Shown here: one piece after another, positions 44,100 through 53,007 of the stretch
Layout of the letters: every line of letters begins with the position of its first letter
Numbering within the stretch: the first letter of the stretch is position 1
Assembly (NCBI RefSeq): GCF_026167665.1
Contig: NZ_CP098740.1
Location: forward strand, 310,001 to 374,000
Length of the DNA stretch: 64,000 bases
Direction of reading: 5' to 3'
From: Streptomyces drozdowiczii
GTDB lineage: Bacteria > Actinomycetota > Actinomycetes > Streptomycetales > Streptomycetaceae
The notes under the pieces: model-generated
Database searches by the model: none
What the model was told of the DNA's origin: nothing
Seen by the model: the letters and a program-made list of their open reading frames with translations, nothing else
Translations under genes and position numbers: made by a program

Positions 44100-45062
44100 A
44101 TGCACGCGATCCGCATCACCGAGCACGGCGGCCCCGAGGTCATGGCCTGGACCGAACTGCCGGACCCCGTCCCCGCCCCCGGCGAGGCCCTGGTCCGGCT
44201 CGGGGCCGCCGGGGTGAACTTCATGGACGTGGGCGCCCGCAAGGTGGGCGGCCCGGGCTGGGCCGCGCCGACCGTGCTCGGCGCCGAGGGCATGGGGTAC
44301 GTGACCGCGCTCGGCGAGGGCGTCGAGGGGCTGGCCGTCGGCGACCGGGTGGCCTGGTACTACCACCCTGGCAGCTACGCGGAGCTCCTGGCCGTCCCGG
44401 CGGACCGGCTGGTCAAGGTGCCCGACGAGGTGCCGGACGAGACGGCGGCCGCGGTGATGATGCAGGGGCTCACGGCGAACCACTTCACCACCGAGACGTA
44501 CGCCGTCGGCCCCGGCGACACCGCCGTGGTGCACGCCGCCGCCGGGGGCGTGGGGCTCATGCTGACCCAGATGATCAAGGCGCGCGGCGGCCGGGTCATC
44601 GGCCTGGTCTCCCGCCCGGAGAAGGCGGCCGTCGCCGAGGAGGCCGGTGCGGACCATGTCCTCGTGTCGTCCGGGGCCGGGTTCGAGGACCGGGTGCGCG
44701 AGCTGACGGACGGCGAGGGCGCCCATGTCGTGTACGACGGCGGCGGGACCTCGACGTTCCGGTCCTCGCAGCTGGCCCTGCGGCTGCACGGGGTGCATGC
44801 CTACTACGGCCCCTTCATGGGCGTACCGTCGCTCTCGGTGACCGATCTGCCGAGCAGCATCCTGCTGTCGTACCCGACCGTGCAGGACCATGTCCCCACC
44901 CGGGAGGCCCTGGTCGCCCGGTCCGAGGAGGTCTTCGCGATGGTGCGGGCAGGGCAGGTGTCCCCGCGCATCGGCGGGCGGTACGCGCTCTCGGACGCGG
45001 CACGGGCCCACAGCGACCTGGAGTCCCGCCGGACCACCGGGAAGCTGCTGCTGATCCCCTGA
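44100..45062 (+). CDS. quinone oxidoreductase (zinc-independent MDR family)
   Basis: The 320-residue protein is a medium-chain dehydrogenase/reductase of the NADPH:quinone reductase group. GAAGVNFMDVGARK and VLGAEGMGYV form the catalytic domain, and VHAAAGGVGLMLTQMIKARG is the nucleotide-binding glycine motif. No structural zinc cysteines are present. GGAGAGG lies nine bases before the ATG at 44100. It should reduce quinones or related electrophiles with NADPH. The TetR gene 38 bases downstream is on the same strand and probably represses this operon. Confidence 0.9.
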   Translation: MHAIRITEHGGPEVMAWTELPDPVPAPGEALVRLGAAGVNFMDVGARKVGGPGWAAPTVLGAEGMGYVTALGEGVEGLAVGDRVAWYYHPGSYAELLAVPADRLVKVPDEVPDETAAAVMMQGLTANHFTTETYAVGPGDTAVVHAAAGGVGLMLTQMIKARGGRVIGLVSRPEKAAVAEEAGADHVLVSSGAGFEDRVRELTDGEGAHVVYDGGGTSTFRSSQLALRLHGVHAYYGPFMGVPSLSVTDLPSSILLSYPTVQDHVPTREALVARSEEVFAMVRAGQVSPRIGGRYALSDAARAHSDLESRRTTGKLLLIP

Positions 45063-45100
45063 GCGCACGCCCGGACGACTGTGAGAGAGGGAGAGACATC

Positions 45101-45718
45101 GTGCCGCTGACCCCCAAGGGCGCCGCGACGAAACAGCGCATTGTCGAGGGCGCCGCCGCGGCGATCCGGCGGCAGGGTGTGTTCGCGCTGACGCTGGACG
45201 ACGTCCTGGCGTTTACGTCGACCAGCAAGAGCCAGCTGTTCCACTACTTCCCCGGCGGGAAGGACGAGTTGATGCTGGCCGTCGCCCACCACGAGGCCGA
45301 CCGGGTGATCGGCGACCAGCAGCCCGAGCTGGGCGCCCTGACCTCGTGGCCGGCCTGGCTGAGCTGGCGCGACAAGGTCGTCGCGCGCTACCGCGAGCAG
45401 GGCCGGGAGTGTCCGCTCGACATCGCGGTCTCCCGGATCGGACCGGCCTCGGCGGGCGCGCAGGCCGTCGCCACCGAGCTGCTGGAACGCTGGCAGGACG
45501 CGCTGGCCGCCGGAATCCGGCACATGCAGTCGATCGGGGAGATCGACGCCGACCGGGACGCGGACCGCTCGGCGGCGGCCCTGCTGGCCGGGATCCAGGG
45601 AGGTGTGGTGATCCTGCTGTCCACTGGCAGTCTGGGACACCTGGAGGCGGCCCTGGACCAAGGCATCGATGATCTGCGCCGCCGGAAACAAGAAGCCGTG
45701 AAGGGGCACGGCTGCTAA
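45101..45718 (+). CDS. TetR/AcrR-family transcriptional regulator
   Basis: The 205-residue protein has the TetR DNA-binding domain TKQRIVEGAAAAIRRQGVFALTLDDVLAFTSTSKSQLFHYFPGGKDEL and a C-terminal TetR_C-like helix bundle. The GTG at 45101 follows AGAGGGAGAG. It is co-directional with the quinone reductase gene and is best read as its autoregulated repressor, responding to quinone-like electrophiles. The inverted repeat at 44008-44023 is its probable operator. Confidence 0.9.
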   Translation: MPLTPKGAATKQRIVEGAAAAIRRQGVFALTLDDVLAFTSTSKSQLFHYFPGGKDELMLAVAHHEADRVIGDQQPELGALTSWPAWLSWRDKVVARYREQGRECPLDIAVSRIGPASAGAQAVATELLERWQDALAAGIRHMQSIGEIDADRDADRSAAALLAGIQGGVVILLSTGSLGHLEAALDQGIDDLRRRKQEAVKGHGC

Positions 45719-45756
45719 GATCGACGGGCCGTTCAGCGTGTACGAGGAGACCAGAC

Positions 45757-45786
45757 ATGGCAGGCGACGACGACATCTCCGGGTGA
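45757..45786 (+). CDS. 9-codon upstream ORF ahead of ABC-F genes
   Basis: ATG GCA GGC GAC GAC GAC ATC TCC GGG TGA encodes MAGDDDISG, preceded by GAGGAGACC (Shine-Dalgarno, about 9 bases). Its stop codon lies in the loop of the hairpin CTCCGGG-TGAT-CCCGGAG. This layout fits a ribosome-sensing leader peptide, as known for several antibiotic-resistance ABC-F genes. TAAGAT at 45716-45721 is a possible -10. Confidence 0.45.
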   Translation: MAGDDDISG

Positions 45787-45893
45787 TCCCGGAGCCCCAT
45801 AGCCGCAGCGGGCGCCCAGGGCGCCGCCGCAGTGGCCATGTCGTTGTTCCCTCAGACCATTTCTCCGGGGCCGTGGTGTCTGCCGTCCCCGGA
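45777..45893 (+). promoter_or_regulatory. candidate ribosome-mediated attenuator of ABC-F operon
   Basis: Four complementary segments are present: 1 CTCCGGG (45777-45783), 2 CCCGGAG (45788-45794), 3 TCTCCGGGG (45862-45870) and 4 CCCCGGA (45887-45893). Pairs 1:2 and 3:4 exclude 2:3. Segment 4 ends just before the GCGAGG ribosome-binding site of the ABC-F gene (start 45914). A further stem, GGCGCCC/GGGCGCC, lies at 45811-45825. The absence of a U-tract favours translational or factor-dependent control. Confidence 0.5.
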
Positions 45894-45913
45894 TTCACAC
45901 GCGAGGTCTCCGC

Positions 45914-47548
45914 ATGTCCGACGCATCCCTCATCTGCTCGAACCTTTCCTTCTCCTGGCCGGACGACACCCCTGTCTTCTCCGGCCTCTCCTTCAGTGTG
46001 GGCACCGGCCGCACCGGTCTCGTCGCCCCCAACGGCTCCGGGAAGAGCACGCTGCTCAGGCTGCTGGCCGGTGAACTCCGCCCCAACGCCGGTTCCGTCA
46101 CTGTCGACGGCACGCTCGGCTACCTCCCGCAGAGCCTCCCCCTCACCGGTGACCTGTCGGTCTCCGAGGTCCTGGGCGTCGACGCCGTGATCCGCGCGCT
46201 GGACGCCGTGGAGTCCGGTGACGTGGACGAGAAGCACTTCGCGGTCATCGGCGACGACTGGGACATCGAGGAGCGCACCCGCGCCCAGCTCGACCGGCTC
46301 GGCCTGGACGGCATCGCCCTGGACCGCGGCATCGGCACGCTCAGCGGAGGCCAGGTCGTCTCGCTCGGGCTTGCGGCCCAGCTACTGAAGCGGCCGGACG
46401 TCCTGCTCCTCGACGAGCCGACGAACAACCTCGATCTCGACGCACGGCACCGCCTCTACGACACGCTGGAGTCGTGGAACGGCACCCTGCTGCTCGTCAG
46501 CCACGACCGCGCGCTCCTGGACCGCATGGACCGCATCGCGGAACTCGGCACCTCCGAACTGCGGCTGTACGGGGGCAACTTCACGGCGTACGAGGAAGCC
46601 GTGCGGGCCGAGCAGGAGGTGGCCGAGAAGAACGTCCGCAACGCCGAACAGGAGTTGAAGCGGGAGAAGCGCGAGATGCAGCAGGCCCGCGAGCGGGCTG
46701 AGCGGCGCGCGAGCAACGCGGCCCGCAACCTCAAGAACGCCGGGCTGCCCCGCATCTTCGCCGGGAACATGAAGCGCGGCGCCCAGGAGGCCGCCGGCAA
46801 GTCCGGCCAGACGCACGCCTCCCGGGTCGGCGAGGCGCAGGCCCGCCTGGACGAGGCGGGGCGAGCGGTACGCGACGAGCAGCGCATCACGCTCGACCTG
46901 CCGGACACCGATGTGCCCGCCGGTCGTACCGTGCTCCTCGCCGAGCGGCTTCGGGTGCGCCTCGGCGGCCGGGAGCAGTTCTCCGGCGAGGGCGTCGACC
47001 TGACGATCCGGGGCCCCGAACGCATCGCCTTGACCGGGCCCAACGGCGCCGGCAAGAGCACCCTGCTGCGGCTGGTCAACGGGGACCTGGAGCCGGACGG
47101 CGGGTCGGTCAGGCGCGCCGACGGGCGGATCGCGTACCTCTCGCAACGGCTCGACCTGCTCGACCTCGGGCGCACGGTGGCGGAGAACTTCGCCGCGTAC
47201 GCCCCGCACCGGGAGGAGGCCGAGCGGATGAACCTGCTCGCGCGCTTCCTCTTCCGCGGCGACCGCGCCCATCTGCCGGTCGGCGTGCTGTCGGGCGGCG
47301 AGCGGCTGCGGGCCACGCTGGCCTGTGTGCTGTGCGCGGAGCCGGCCCCGCAGCTGCTGCTCCTGGACGAGCCGACGAACAACCTGGACCTGGTGAGCGC
47401 GGGCCAGCTGGAGAGCGCGCTCGCTTCGTACCGGGGGGCGTTCATGGTGGTCAGCCACGACGAACGGTTCCTGGAACGGATCGGCGTGGGCAGGTGGTTG
47501 CGGCTGGCGGACGGGGAGCTGCGCGAGACGGGGGGACCGGAAGCATGA
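45914..47548 (+). CDS. ABC-F family ATP-binding protein (first of pair)
   Basis: The 544-residue protein has two ABC domains and no membrane segments. Domain 1 has PNGSGKSTLLRLLAG, LSGGQ and LLLDEPTNNLDL; domain 2 has GPNGAGKSTLLRLVNGD, LSGGERLRATLA and LLLDEPTNNLDL. A charged linker between them (about 230-310, VAEKNVRNAEQELKREKREMQQARERAERR) is the ribosome-inserting region of ABC-F proteins. Such proteins act on the ribosome, either protecting it from antibiotics or helping translation. The linker is moderately long. The stop overlaps the next ABC-F gene by ATGA. Upstream sequence suggests attenuation control. Confidence 0.92.
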   Translation: MSDASLICSNLSFSWPDDTPVFSGLSFSVGTGRTGLVAPNGSGKSTLLRLLAGELRPNAGSVTVDGTLGYLPQSLPLTGDLSVSEVLGVDAVIRALDAVESGDVDEKHFAVIGDDWDIEERTRAQLDRLGLDGIALDRGIGTLSGGQVVSLGLAAQLLKRPDVLLLDEPTNNLDLDARHRLYDTLESWNGTLLLVSHDRALLDRMDRIAELGTSELRLYGGNFTAYEEAVRAEQEVAEKNVRNAEQELKREKREMQQARERAERRASNAARNLKNAGLPRIFAGNMKRGAQEAAGKSGQTHASRVGEAQARLDEAGRAVRDEQRITLDLPDTDVPAGRTVLLAERLRVRLGGREQFSGEGVDLTIRGPERIALTGPNGAGKSTLLRLVNGDLEPDGGSVRRADGRIAYLSQRLDLLDLGRTVAENFAAYAPHREEAERMNLLARFLFRGDRAHLPVGVLSGGERLRATLACVLCAEPAPQLLLLDEPTNNLDLVSAGQLESALASYRGAFMVVSHDERFLERIGVGRWLRLADGELRETGGPEA

Positions 47549-49155
47549 GCCGCGCCCTCCTCGCCCACGACCTGGTCCGCGTCCTCGGCACGAAGCGTGT
47601 CCTGGACGGGGTGTCGCTCACCGCGTCGCCCGGTGAGCGCATCGGCCTCATCGGTGAGAACGGTGTCGGCAAGTCGACACTCCTGCGGCTGCTCGCCGGG
47701 GTGGACGAACCCGACGCCGGAGAGGTCGTCCGCCCCGCAGACGTGGGGTTCCTGCACCAGGAGATGCCGTTCGACGCGGACTCCACCATCGCGGGCGTCC
47801 TGGACGACGCGCTGCGCGAGGCGCGGGCCGATCTCGCCGAGCTGGACCGCCTTTCCGGGCTGCTCTCCCGTACGCCGGACGACTCCCCGGAGCACGCGCG
47901 GCTCCTGGAGGCGTACGGCGGACGGCTCGAACAGGCCGAGGAGCGGGAGGTCTGGGACGCCGACCGGCGCGCGTCCGTCGTGCTCGGCGGGCTCGGGCTG
48001 GGCTCCCTGCCGCACGGGCGGACGCTCCGCTCCCTCTCGGGCGGCCAGCGCGGCCGGCTGGCGCTCGCCGCGCTGCTGGTGCGTCGGCCGGCCGCGCTGC
48101 TCCTCGACGAACCGACCAACCATCTGGACGACGAGGCCGCCGCGTTCGTGGAGGAGCAGCTGCGCGCGATGCCCGGGCCCGTGGTGCTCGCCGGCCACGA
48201 CCGGGCGTTCCTGGACGCCGTCTGCACGGATCTGATCGACCTGGATCCGGCGGTGGACGGGCCGGTACGGTACGGCGGCGGGTACAGCGCGTACCTGGCG
48301 GAGAAGCGGGCGGAGCGGGCCCGGTGGGAGCGCCGGTACGCCGAGGAGCAGGAGGAGATCGGGGAGCTGCGCCGATCGGCCGCGGTGACCGCGCGGCAGG
48401 TCGCGCCCGACCGAGGGCCGCGCGACAGCGAGAAGATGGGGTACGGGCTGCGGGCGGGCCGGGTGCAGAGCCAGATCGCGCGCCGGGTGCGCAACGCCAC
48501 CCGCCGGCTGGACGAGGCGGAGCGCCACCAGGTCGCCGAGCCGCCCGCCCCGCTGCGGTTCCGGTATCCGGAGCGGGCCGAGCCGTCCGAGCCGGGCACG
48601 CTGGTGTCCCTGCGCGGGGTGCGGTTCCCCGGCCGGCTGGCCGTCGACGAGCTGGACGTGGAGGCGTCCGACCGGCTGCTGGTGACGGGCGGCAACGGTA
48701 CGGGGAAGTCGACGCTGATCGCGGTGCTCGCGGGTCGGCCGGTGGCGGCCGGTGAGGTGATCAGGCGGCCGGGCCTGACGGTCGGGGTGCTCGCTCAGGA
48801 CAGCGTGTTCGCCCGGCCGGACCGTACCGTCGCGGACACCTACGTACGGGTGCTGGGCGCCGGGCGCGCGGAACTGGTGCCGCTGCTCTCGCTCGGGCTG
48901 CTGCGCGAGACGGACCTGGGCAAGGAGGTGCGGCAGCTGTCGGCGGGCCAGCGGCGCAGGCTCGCGCTCGCGCTGCTGATGGCCCGCCCGCCGGAGCTGC
49001 TGCTGTTGGACGAGCCGACGAACCACCTCTCCCCCGCGCTCTGCGACGAGCTGGAGGAGGCGTTGGGCCCGGGGCCGGGCGCGGTCGTGGTCGCCAGCCA
49101 CGACCGCTGGCTGCGGCGTCGCTGGCGGGGGCGCGAAGTGCGGCTGGGTGATTAG
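47545..49155 (+). CDS. ABC-F family ATP-binding protein (second of pair)
   Basis: The 536-residue protein has two ABC domains: GENGVGKSTLLRLLAG, LSGGQRGRLALAALLVRRPAALLLDEPTNHLDD, then GGNGTGKSTLIAVLAG, LSAGQRRRLALALLMARPPELLLLDEPTNHLSP. The inter-domain linker (about 250-330) includes EKRAERARWERRYAEEQEEIGELRR and MGYGLRAGRVQSQIARRVRNATRRLDEAE. It differs enough from the first protein to be a distinct subfamily rather than a recent duplicate. Translation is coupled to the first gene (ATGA). Its 3' end overlaps the convergent molybdenum hydroxylase gene by four bases. Confidence 0.92.
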   Translation: MSRALLAHDLVRVLGTKRVLDGVSLTASPGERIGLIGENGVGKSTLLRLLAGVDEPDAGEVVRPADVGFLHQEMPFDADSTIAGVLDDALREARADLAELDRLSGLLSRTPDDSPEHARLLEAYGGRLEQAEEREVWDADRRASVVLGGLGLGSLPHGRTLRSLSGGQRGRLALAALLVRRPAALLLDEPTNHLDDEAAAFVEEQLRAMPGPVVLAGHDRAFLDAVCTDLIDLDPAVDGPVRYGGGYSAYLAEKRAERARWERRYAEEQEEIGELRRSAAVTARQVAPDRGPRDSEKMGYGLRAGRVQSQIARRVRNATRRLDEAERHQVAEPPAPLRFRYPERAEPSEPGTLVSLRGVRFPGRLAVDELDVEASDRLLVTGGNGTGKSTLIAVLAGRPVAAGEVIRRPGLTVGVLAQDSVFARPDRTVADTYVRVLGAGRAELVPLLSLGLLRETDLGKEVRQLSAGQRRRLALALLMARPPELLLLDEPTNHLSPALCDELEEALGPGPGAVVVASHDRWLRRRWRGREVRLGD

Positions 49156-51284
49156 GGGCGGTCCGCCGCCGCTCGCAGGACACGGTCCGGGCGGATCGGC
49201 AGTGCGCGGTGGCGTACGCCCGTCGCGTGCCACACCGCGTTGGCGATCGCGGCGGCGACGCCCACGATGCCGATCTCACCGATGCCCTTGATGCCGACGG
49301 GGTCGCCGGGCACCGGGTCGTCCACCCAGCCCGCCTCGATGAGCGGCGCATCGGCGTGGGAGGCGACGTGGTATCCGGCGAGGTCGGCGTTGACGTGCCC
49401 GCCGGTCGCCGCGTCGCGGACCGCTTCCTCGTGGAGCGCCATGGAGAGGCCCCAGGTCATGCCGCCGATGAGCTGGCTGCGCGCGGTCAGGGGGTTGACG
49501 ATGGTGCCCGCCGCGAAGATGCCCAGCAGGCGGCGGGCGCGTACCTCGCCGGTGGCGACGTCGACGGCGACCTCGGCGAACTGGGCGCCGAACGAGTGCC
49601 GTTCCCGCTGCGGCAGGGCGGCGATGGCGTCGGCGGTGTCCGCGCGGGCGGTGATCCCCTCGGCGGGGATGCCGCCGCCCAGCGCCAGCCGTTCGCGGAG
49701 GTCGGCCGCCGCGAGGCGCACCGCCCAGCCCCAGGAGCGGGTGCCGGTGGAGCCGCCCGCGATCATCGCGTGGCCCAGGTCGCTGTCGCCGATGCGCACC
49801 TGGACGAGGTCCGGGTCCGCCTGGAGCGCTTCCGCGGCGACGAGCGTCATCGCGGTCCGGGCTCCGGTGCCGATGTCCGCCGCGTTCACCCGTACGGTGA
49901 AGGTGCCGTCGGCCTCGGCGGTGACGGCGGCGGTGGAGCGGCCGGCGCCCGAAGGGTAGGAGGCGGCGGCCGTCCCCGTCCCGATGAGCCAGCGGCCTTC
50001 GCGGCGCAGGCCGGGGCGCGGATCGCGGTCCGCCCAGCCGAAGCGGCGGGCGCCCTCCTCGAAGCAGGCGAGCAGATTGCGGCTGCTGAACGGCAGGCCC
50101 GAGACCGGGCCTGTGGCGGGTTCGTTGCGCGCTCGCAGCGCGATGGGGTCCACGCCGCACTTCTCGGCGAGTTCGTCGAGGGCCGACTCGATGGCGAAGG
50201 AGCCGGGTGCCTCGCCGGGGGCCCGCATCCAGGTGGGCGTGGGCACGTCGAGCCGTACGACCCGGTGCCGGGTGCGGTGCGCGTCGGCGTCGTAGAGGAC
50301 GCGGCCGAGCACGGCGCTCGTCTCGATGAACTCGTGCACACCGGACGTGAGGTTCAGCGCCTCGTGGTCGAAGGCGCAGAGCCGGCCTTCGGCGTCCGCC
50401 GCGACCCTGACGCGCTGGGCGGTGGGGCTGCGGTAGCCGACGAGGGAGAACATCTGACGGCGGGTCATGGCGACGCGCACGGGGCGGTGCAGAGCAGTCG
50501 TCGCCATGACGGCGGCGACCTGATGGGCACTCAGCCCCTTCGACCCGAAGGCGCCGCCGATGTGTTCGGAGCGCACCCGCACCGAGGCGGGGTCCAGGGA
50601 GAAGAGCTGGGCGAGTTCTCCGGCCACCCAGGAGCTGCCCTGGTTGGAGTCGGTGACGTCGAGCCGGCCGTCGTCCCAGCGGGCGGTCGCGGCGTGCGGC
50701 TCCATCGAGCAGTGGTGTTCCTCCGGCGTCGTGTACTCGGCGTCCACGACGAAGGCGGCGTCCACGATCCGCGCCCGGACGTCTCCCTTGTCCGTGTCGG
50801 CCTCCACCATCGGGGAGTCCTCGGGCCGGTAGGCGTCGTCGCGGCCGGTGCGGAAGGCCACGTCGTGCGGTTCCTCCTCGTAGCCGACGACCAGTGCCTC
50901 GGCGGCTTCCCTGGCCTGTTCGGGGGTCTCCGCCACCACGAGGGCCACCGGCCAGCCCACGAACGGCACCCGGTCGTGCTGGAAGAGCCCGACGACCGGG
51001 TTGGGCCGGCCGAGCATGCCCACGTAGTCGGTGTGGACGCGCGGGGCGTTGCCGTGGTGGAGCACGGTGAGCACGCCCGGCATGGCGAGGACGGGTTCGT
51101 CCGCCACGGCGGTGATCCGGCCCCGGGCGATCGTGGAGAGGACGAGCCAGCCGTGGGCGAGCCGGGCGAAGGGGATCTCGCCGGCGTAGCGGGCGGCGCC
51201 GGTGACCTTGTCGCGGCCCTCCACCCGGGCGCGGCCCGAGCCCAGGGCCCCGGGGGCGGTGGTGGTGCCGGTCGTCGTGGTCAT
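49152..51284 (-). CDS. xanthine dehydrogenase-family molybdenum-binding subunit
   Basis: The 710-residue protein is the large subunit of a molybdenum hydroxylase (YagR/PaoC type). It begins RVEGRDKVTGAARYAGEI, carries MocoBD segments such as HIGGAFGSKGLSAHQV and GGSTGTRSWGW, and ends with VGIKGIGEIGIVG, where the Glu of KGIGE is the catalytic base. It oxidises an aldehyde, purine or related heterocycle. ATGA overlaps with the FAD subunit gene. The three genes form one operon, 2Fe2S-FAD-Mo, as in PaoABC. Confidence 0.93.
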   Translation of the reverse strand: MTTTTGTTTAPGALGSGRARVEGRDKVTGAARYAGEIPFARLAHGWLVLSTIARGRITAVADEPVLAMPGVLTVLHHGNAPRVHTDYVGMLGRPNPVVGLFQHDRVPFVGWPVALVVAETPEQAREAAEALVVGYEEEPHDVAFRTGRDDAYRPEDSPMVEADTDKGDVRARIVDAAFVVDAEYTTPEEHHCSMEPHAATARWDDGRLDVTDSNQGSSWVAGELAQLFSLDPASVRVRSEHIGGAFGSKGLSAHQVAAVMATTALHRPVRVAMTRRQMFSLVGYRSPTAQRVRVAADAEGRLCAFDHEALNLTSGVHEFIETSAVLGRVLYDADAHRTRHRVVRLDVPTPTWMRAPGEAPGSFAIESALDELAEKCGVDPIALRARNEPATGPVSGLPFSSRNLLACFEEGARRFGWADRDPRPGLRREGRWLIGTGTAAASYPSGAGRSTAAVTAEADGTFTVRVNAADIGTGARTAMTLVAAEALQADPDLVQVRIGDSDLGHAMIAGGSTGTRSWGWAVRLAAADLRERLALGGGIPAEGITARADTADAIAALPQRERHSFGAQFAEVAVDVATGEVRARRLLGIFAAGTIVNPLTARSQLIGGMTWGLSMALHEEAVRDAATGGHVNADLAGYHVASHADAPLIEAGWVDDPVPGDPVGIKGIGEIGIVGVAAAIANAVWHATGVRHRALPIRPDRVLRAAADRP

Positions 51285-52273
51285 CGGGCGGCCTCCTCGG
51301 CGAGTCGGGTCAGCTCGGCGACGACGAGGTTGCGCATCAGCGTCACCTTGTAGCCGTTCTGGGGCAGGGGCCGGGCGGCGGCCAGTTCGGCGTCGGCCGC
51401 CGAGGCGAACGCGGCCGGGTCGGCCGGGCCGCCGGCCAGGGCCCGTTCGGCGGTACGGGCGCGCCACGGCCGGGAGGCGACGGCCCCGAAGGCGAGGCGG
51501 ACGTCGCGCACGACTCCGTCGCGTACGTCGAGGGCGGCGGCGACCGAGCCGATCGCGAAGGCGTACGAGGCACGCTCGCGCACCTTGCGGTAGCGGGAGT
51601 GCGCGGCGGCCGGGGCGGGCGGCAGGGTGACGCCGGTGATCACGGCACCGGCGGGCAGCGCGGTCTCGATGTGCGGGGTGTCGCCCACGGGCAGGTAGAA
51701 CTCCTCGATCGGCAACTCGCCCGGCCCGTCGGCCGTTTCGTACGAGACGACCGCGTCGAACGCCGCGAGGGCGACCGCCATGTCGGAGGGGTGCGTGGCG
51801 ACGCAGTGTTCCGACGCGCCGAGGACGGCGTGGTTGCGGTGGTCGCCCGCGAGGGCGGGGCAACCGGTGCCCGGGGCACGCTTGTTGCAGGGTTTGGCGA
51901 GGTCGGCGAAGTAGCCGCAGCGGGTGCGCTGGAGGAGGTTGCCGCCGACGGTGGCCATGTTGCGCAGCTGCCCGGACGCCCCGGCGAGCAGCGCCTGGGC
52001 GAGGGCCGGGTAGTGGCGGCGTACGTCGGGGTGGGCGGCCAGGTCGCTGTTGGTGACGGTGGCGCCGATGCGCAGGCCGCCCTCGGGGCTGAACCCGACC
52101 TCGTCCAGGGGCAGTTCCCTCACGTCGACGAGGAGGCTGGGGCGCTCCACGCCCGCCTTCATCAGGTCGACCAGATTGGTGCCGCCGCCGAGGAGCCGGG
52201 CGCCGGGGTCGGCGCCGAGGAGGGCCACCGCTCCGGCGACGTCATGGGCCCGTTCGTACCCGAACTCCCTCAT
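51281..52273 (-). CDS. xanthine dehydrogenase-family FAD-binding subunit
   Basis: The 330-residue protein matches the CO-dehydrogenase/xanthine-oxidase FAD subunit (YagS/PaoB). ARLLGGGTNLVDLMKAGVERP and ATVGGNLLQRTRCGYF are the FAD pyrophosphate and isoalloxazine contacts. An inserted loop rich in cysteine (TRCGYFADLAKPCNKRAPGTGCPA) is characteristic of PaoB-type subunits and can bind an extra [4Fe-4S] cluster. It overlaps both neighbours by ATGA, so subunits are made in fixed ratio. Confidence 0.93.
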   Translation of the reverse strand: MREFGYERAHDVAGAVALLGADPGARLLGGGTNLVDLMKAGVERPSLLVDVRELPLDEVGFSPEGGLRIGATVTNSDLAAHPDVRRHYPALAQALLAGASGQLRNMATVGGNLLQRTRCGYFADLAKPCNKRAPGTGCPALAGDHRNHAVLGASEHCVATHPSDMAVALAAFDAVVSYETADGPGELPIEEFYLPVGDTPHIETALPAGAVITGVTLPPAPAAAHSRYRKVRERASYAFAIGSVAAALDVRDGVVRDVRLAFGAVASRPWRARTAERALAGGPADPAAFASAADAELAAARPLPQNGYKVTLMRNLVVAELTRLAEEAAR

Positions 52274-52815
52274 GCGACCGTCTCCTTGGCCTGGTCGGCG
52301 GCGCGGGCGACCGCCTGCACGATCTGGGTGTACGCCCCGCAGCGGCAGAGGTTGCCGCTCATGCGCTCACGGATCTCGTCGGGGGTGAGCGCGGGCGCCC
52401 CGGCCTCGGGCCGTACGTCCTCGGTGGCGGCGCTGGGCCAGCCGGCGGCGTGCTCCTCGATGACCGCGAGGGCGGAGCAGATCTGGCCCGGGGTGCAGTA
52501 GCCGCACTGGTATCCGTCGAGGTCGAGGAATGCCTGCTGCACGGGGTGCAGGCGGTCGCCGTCCGCGACGCCCTCGATGGTGGTGACCTCGCGCCCCTCG
52601 GCCGCCACCGCGAGCTGGAGGCAGGCCACGGCCCTGCGGCCGTCGAGCAGCACCGTACAGGCGCCGCACTGGCCCTGGTCGCAGCCCTTCTTGGTACCGG
52701 TCAGGTCGAGGCGTTCGCGTAGTGCGTCGAGCAGGGTGGTGCGGTGGTCGACGGTCAGCGTGTATTTTTCGCCGTTGACGCGCAGGGTGACGGCGCTGGA
52801 CGTCGATGGGGCCAT
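52270..52815 (-). CDS. xanthine dehydrogenase-family 2Fe-2S subunit
   Basis: The 181-residue protein has both [2Fe-2S] clusters: the plant-ferredoxin type with CDQGQCGAC plus a later Cys, and the second in CGYCTPGQ with CRCGAY. This is the small subunit of a molybdenum hydroxylase (YagT/PaoA), though the long twin-arginine N-terminus of E. coli PaoA is absent from the ATG at 52815. GAAGG precedes it by about eight bases. It heads the operon and is divergent from a TetR gene. Confidence 0.92.
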   Translation of the reverse strand: MAPSTSSAVTLRVNGEKYTLTVDHRTTLLDALRERLDLTGTKKGCDQGQCGACTVLLDGRRAVACLQLAVAAEGREVTTIEGVADGDRLHPVQQAFLDLDGYQCGYCTPGQICSALAVIEEHAAGWPSAATEDVRPEAGAPALTPDEIRERMSGNLCRCGAYTQIVQAVARAADQAKETVA

Positions 52816-52957
52816 GTTCAGCCTTCTTTCGCAGGGGCTGGGCCGCTCCGCACGGGACGGTGTGCGGCCGGTGCGGGAGGCGGAGAGCGCGGCGTGCGGG
52901 TGGGGGGCCGACGGAAGCCGGTCGGTCAAGTGGCCTGATCCGGCGCTGCGGTGGAGG

Positions 52958-52979
52958 CAAGCGGACAGCTGTCCGCTTG
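52958..52979. promoter_or_regulatory. 22-bp perfect palindrome operator
   Basis: CAAGCGGACAG and CTGTCCGCTTG form a perfect 22-bp palindrome between the divergent molybdenum hydroxylase and TetR genes. It is very likely the operator of the TetR protein at 53051. Confidence 0.75.
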
Positions 52980-52993
52980 GTTGTCGAACCTAA

Positions 52994-53007
52994 CGGACCG
53001 CTGTCCG
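52994..53007. promoter_or_regulatory. second, imperfect copy of the palindrome
   Basis: CGGAC-CGCT-GTCCG repeats the core of the preceding palindrome, 15 bases after it and closer to the TetR gene. Two sites suggest cooperative control of both divergent promoters. Confidence 0.5.

Noticed and set aside
42395..45718. 1107-codon open frame spanning the sulfatase, oxidoreductase and TetR genes
   Set aside because: Only its last 205 codons (TetR) look like protein; the rest is low-complexity Arg/Gly/Pro-rich and lies out of frame with two well-supported genes. Long spurious frames are common at this GC content.
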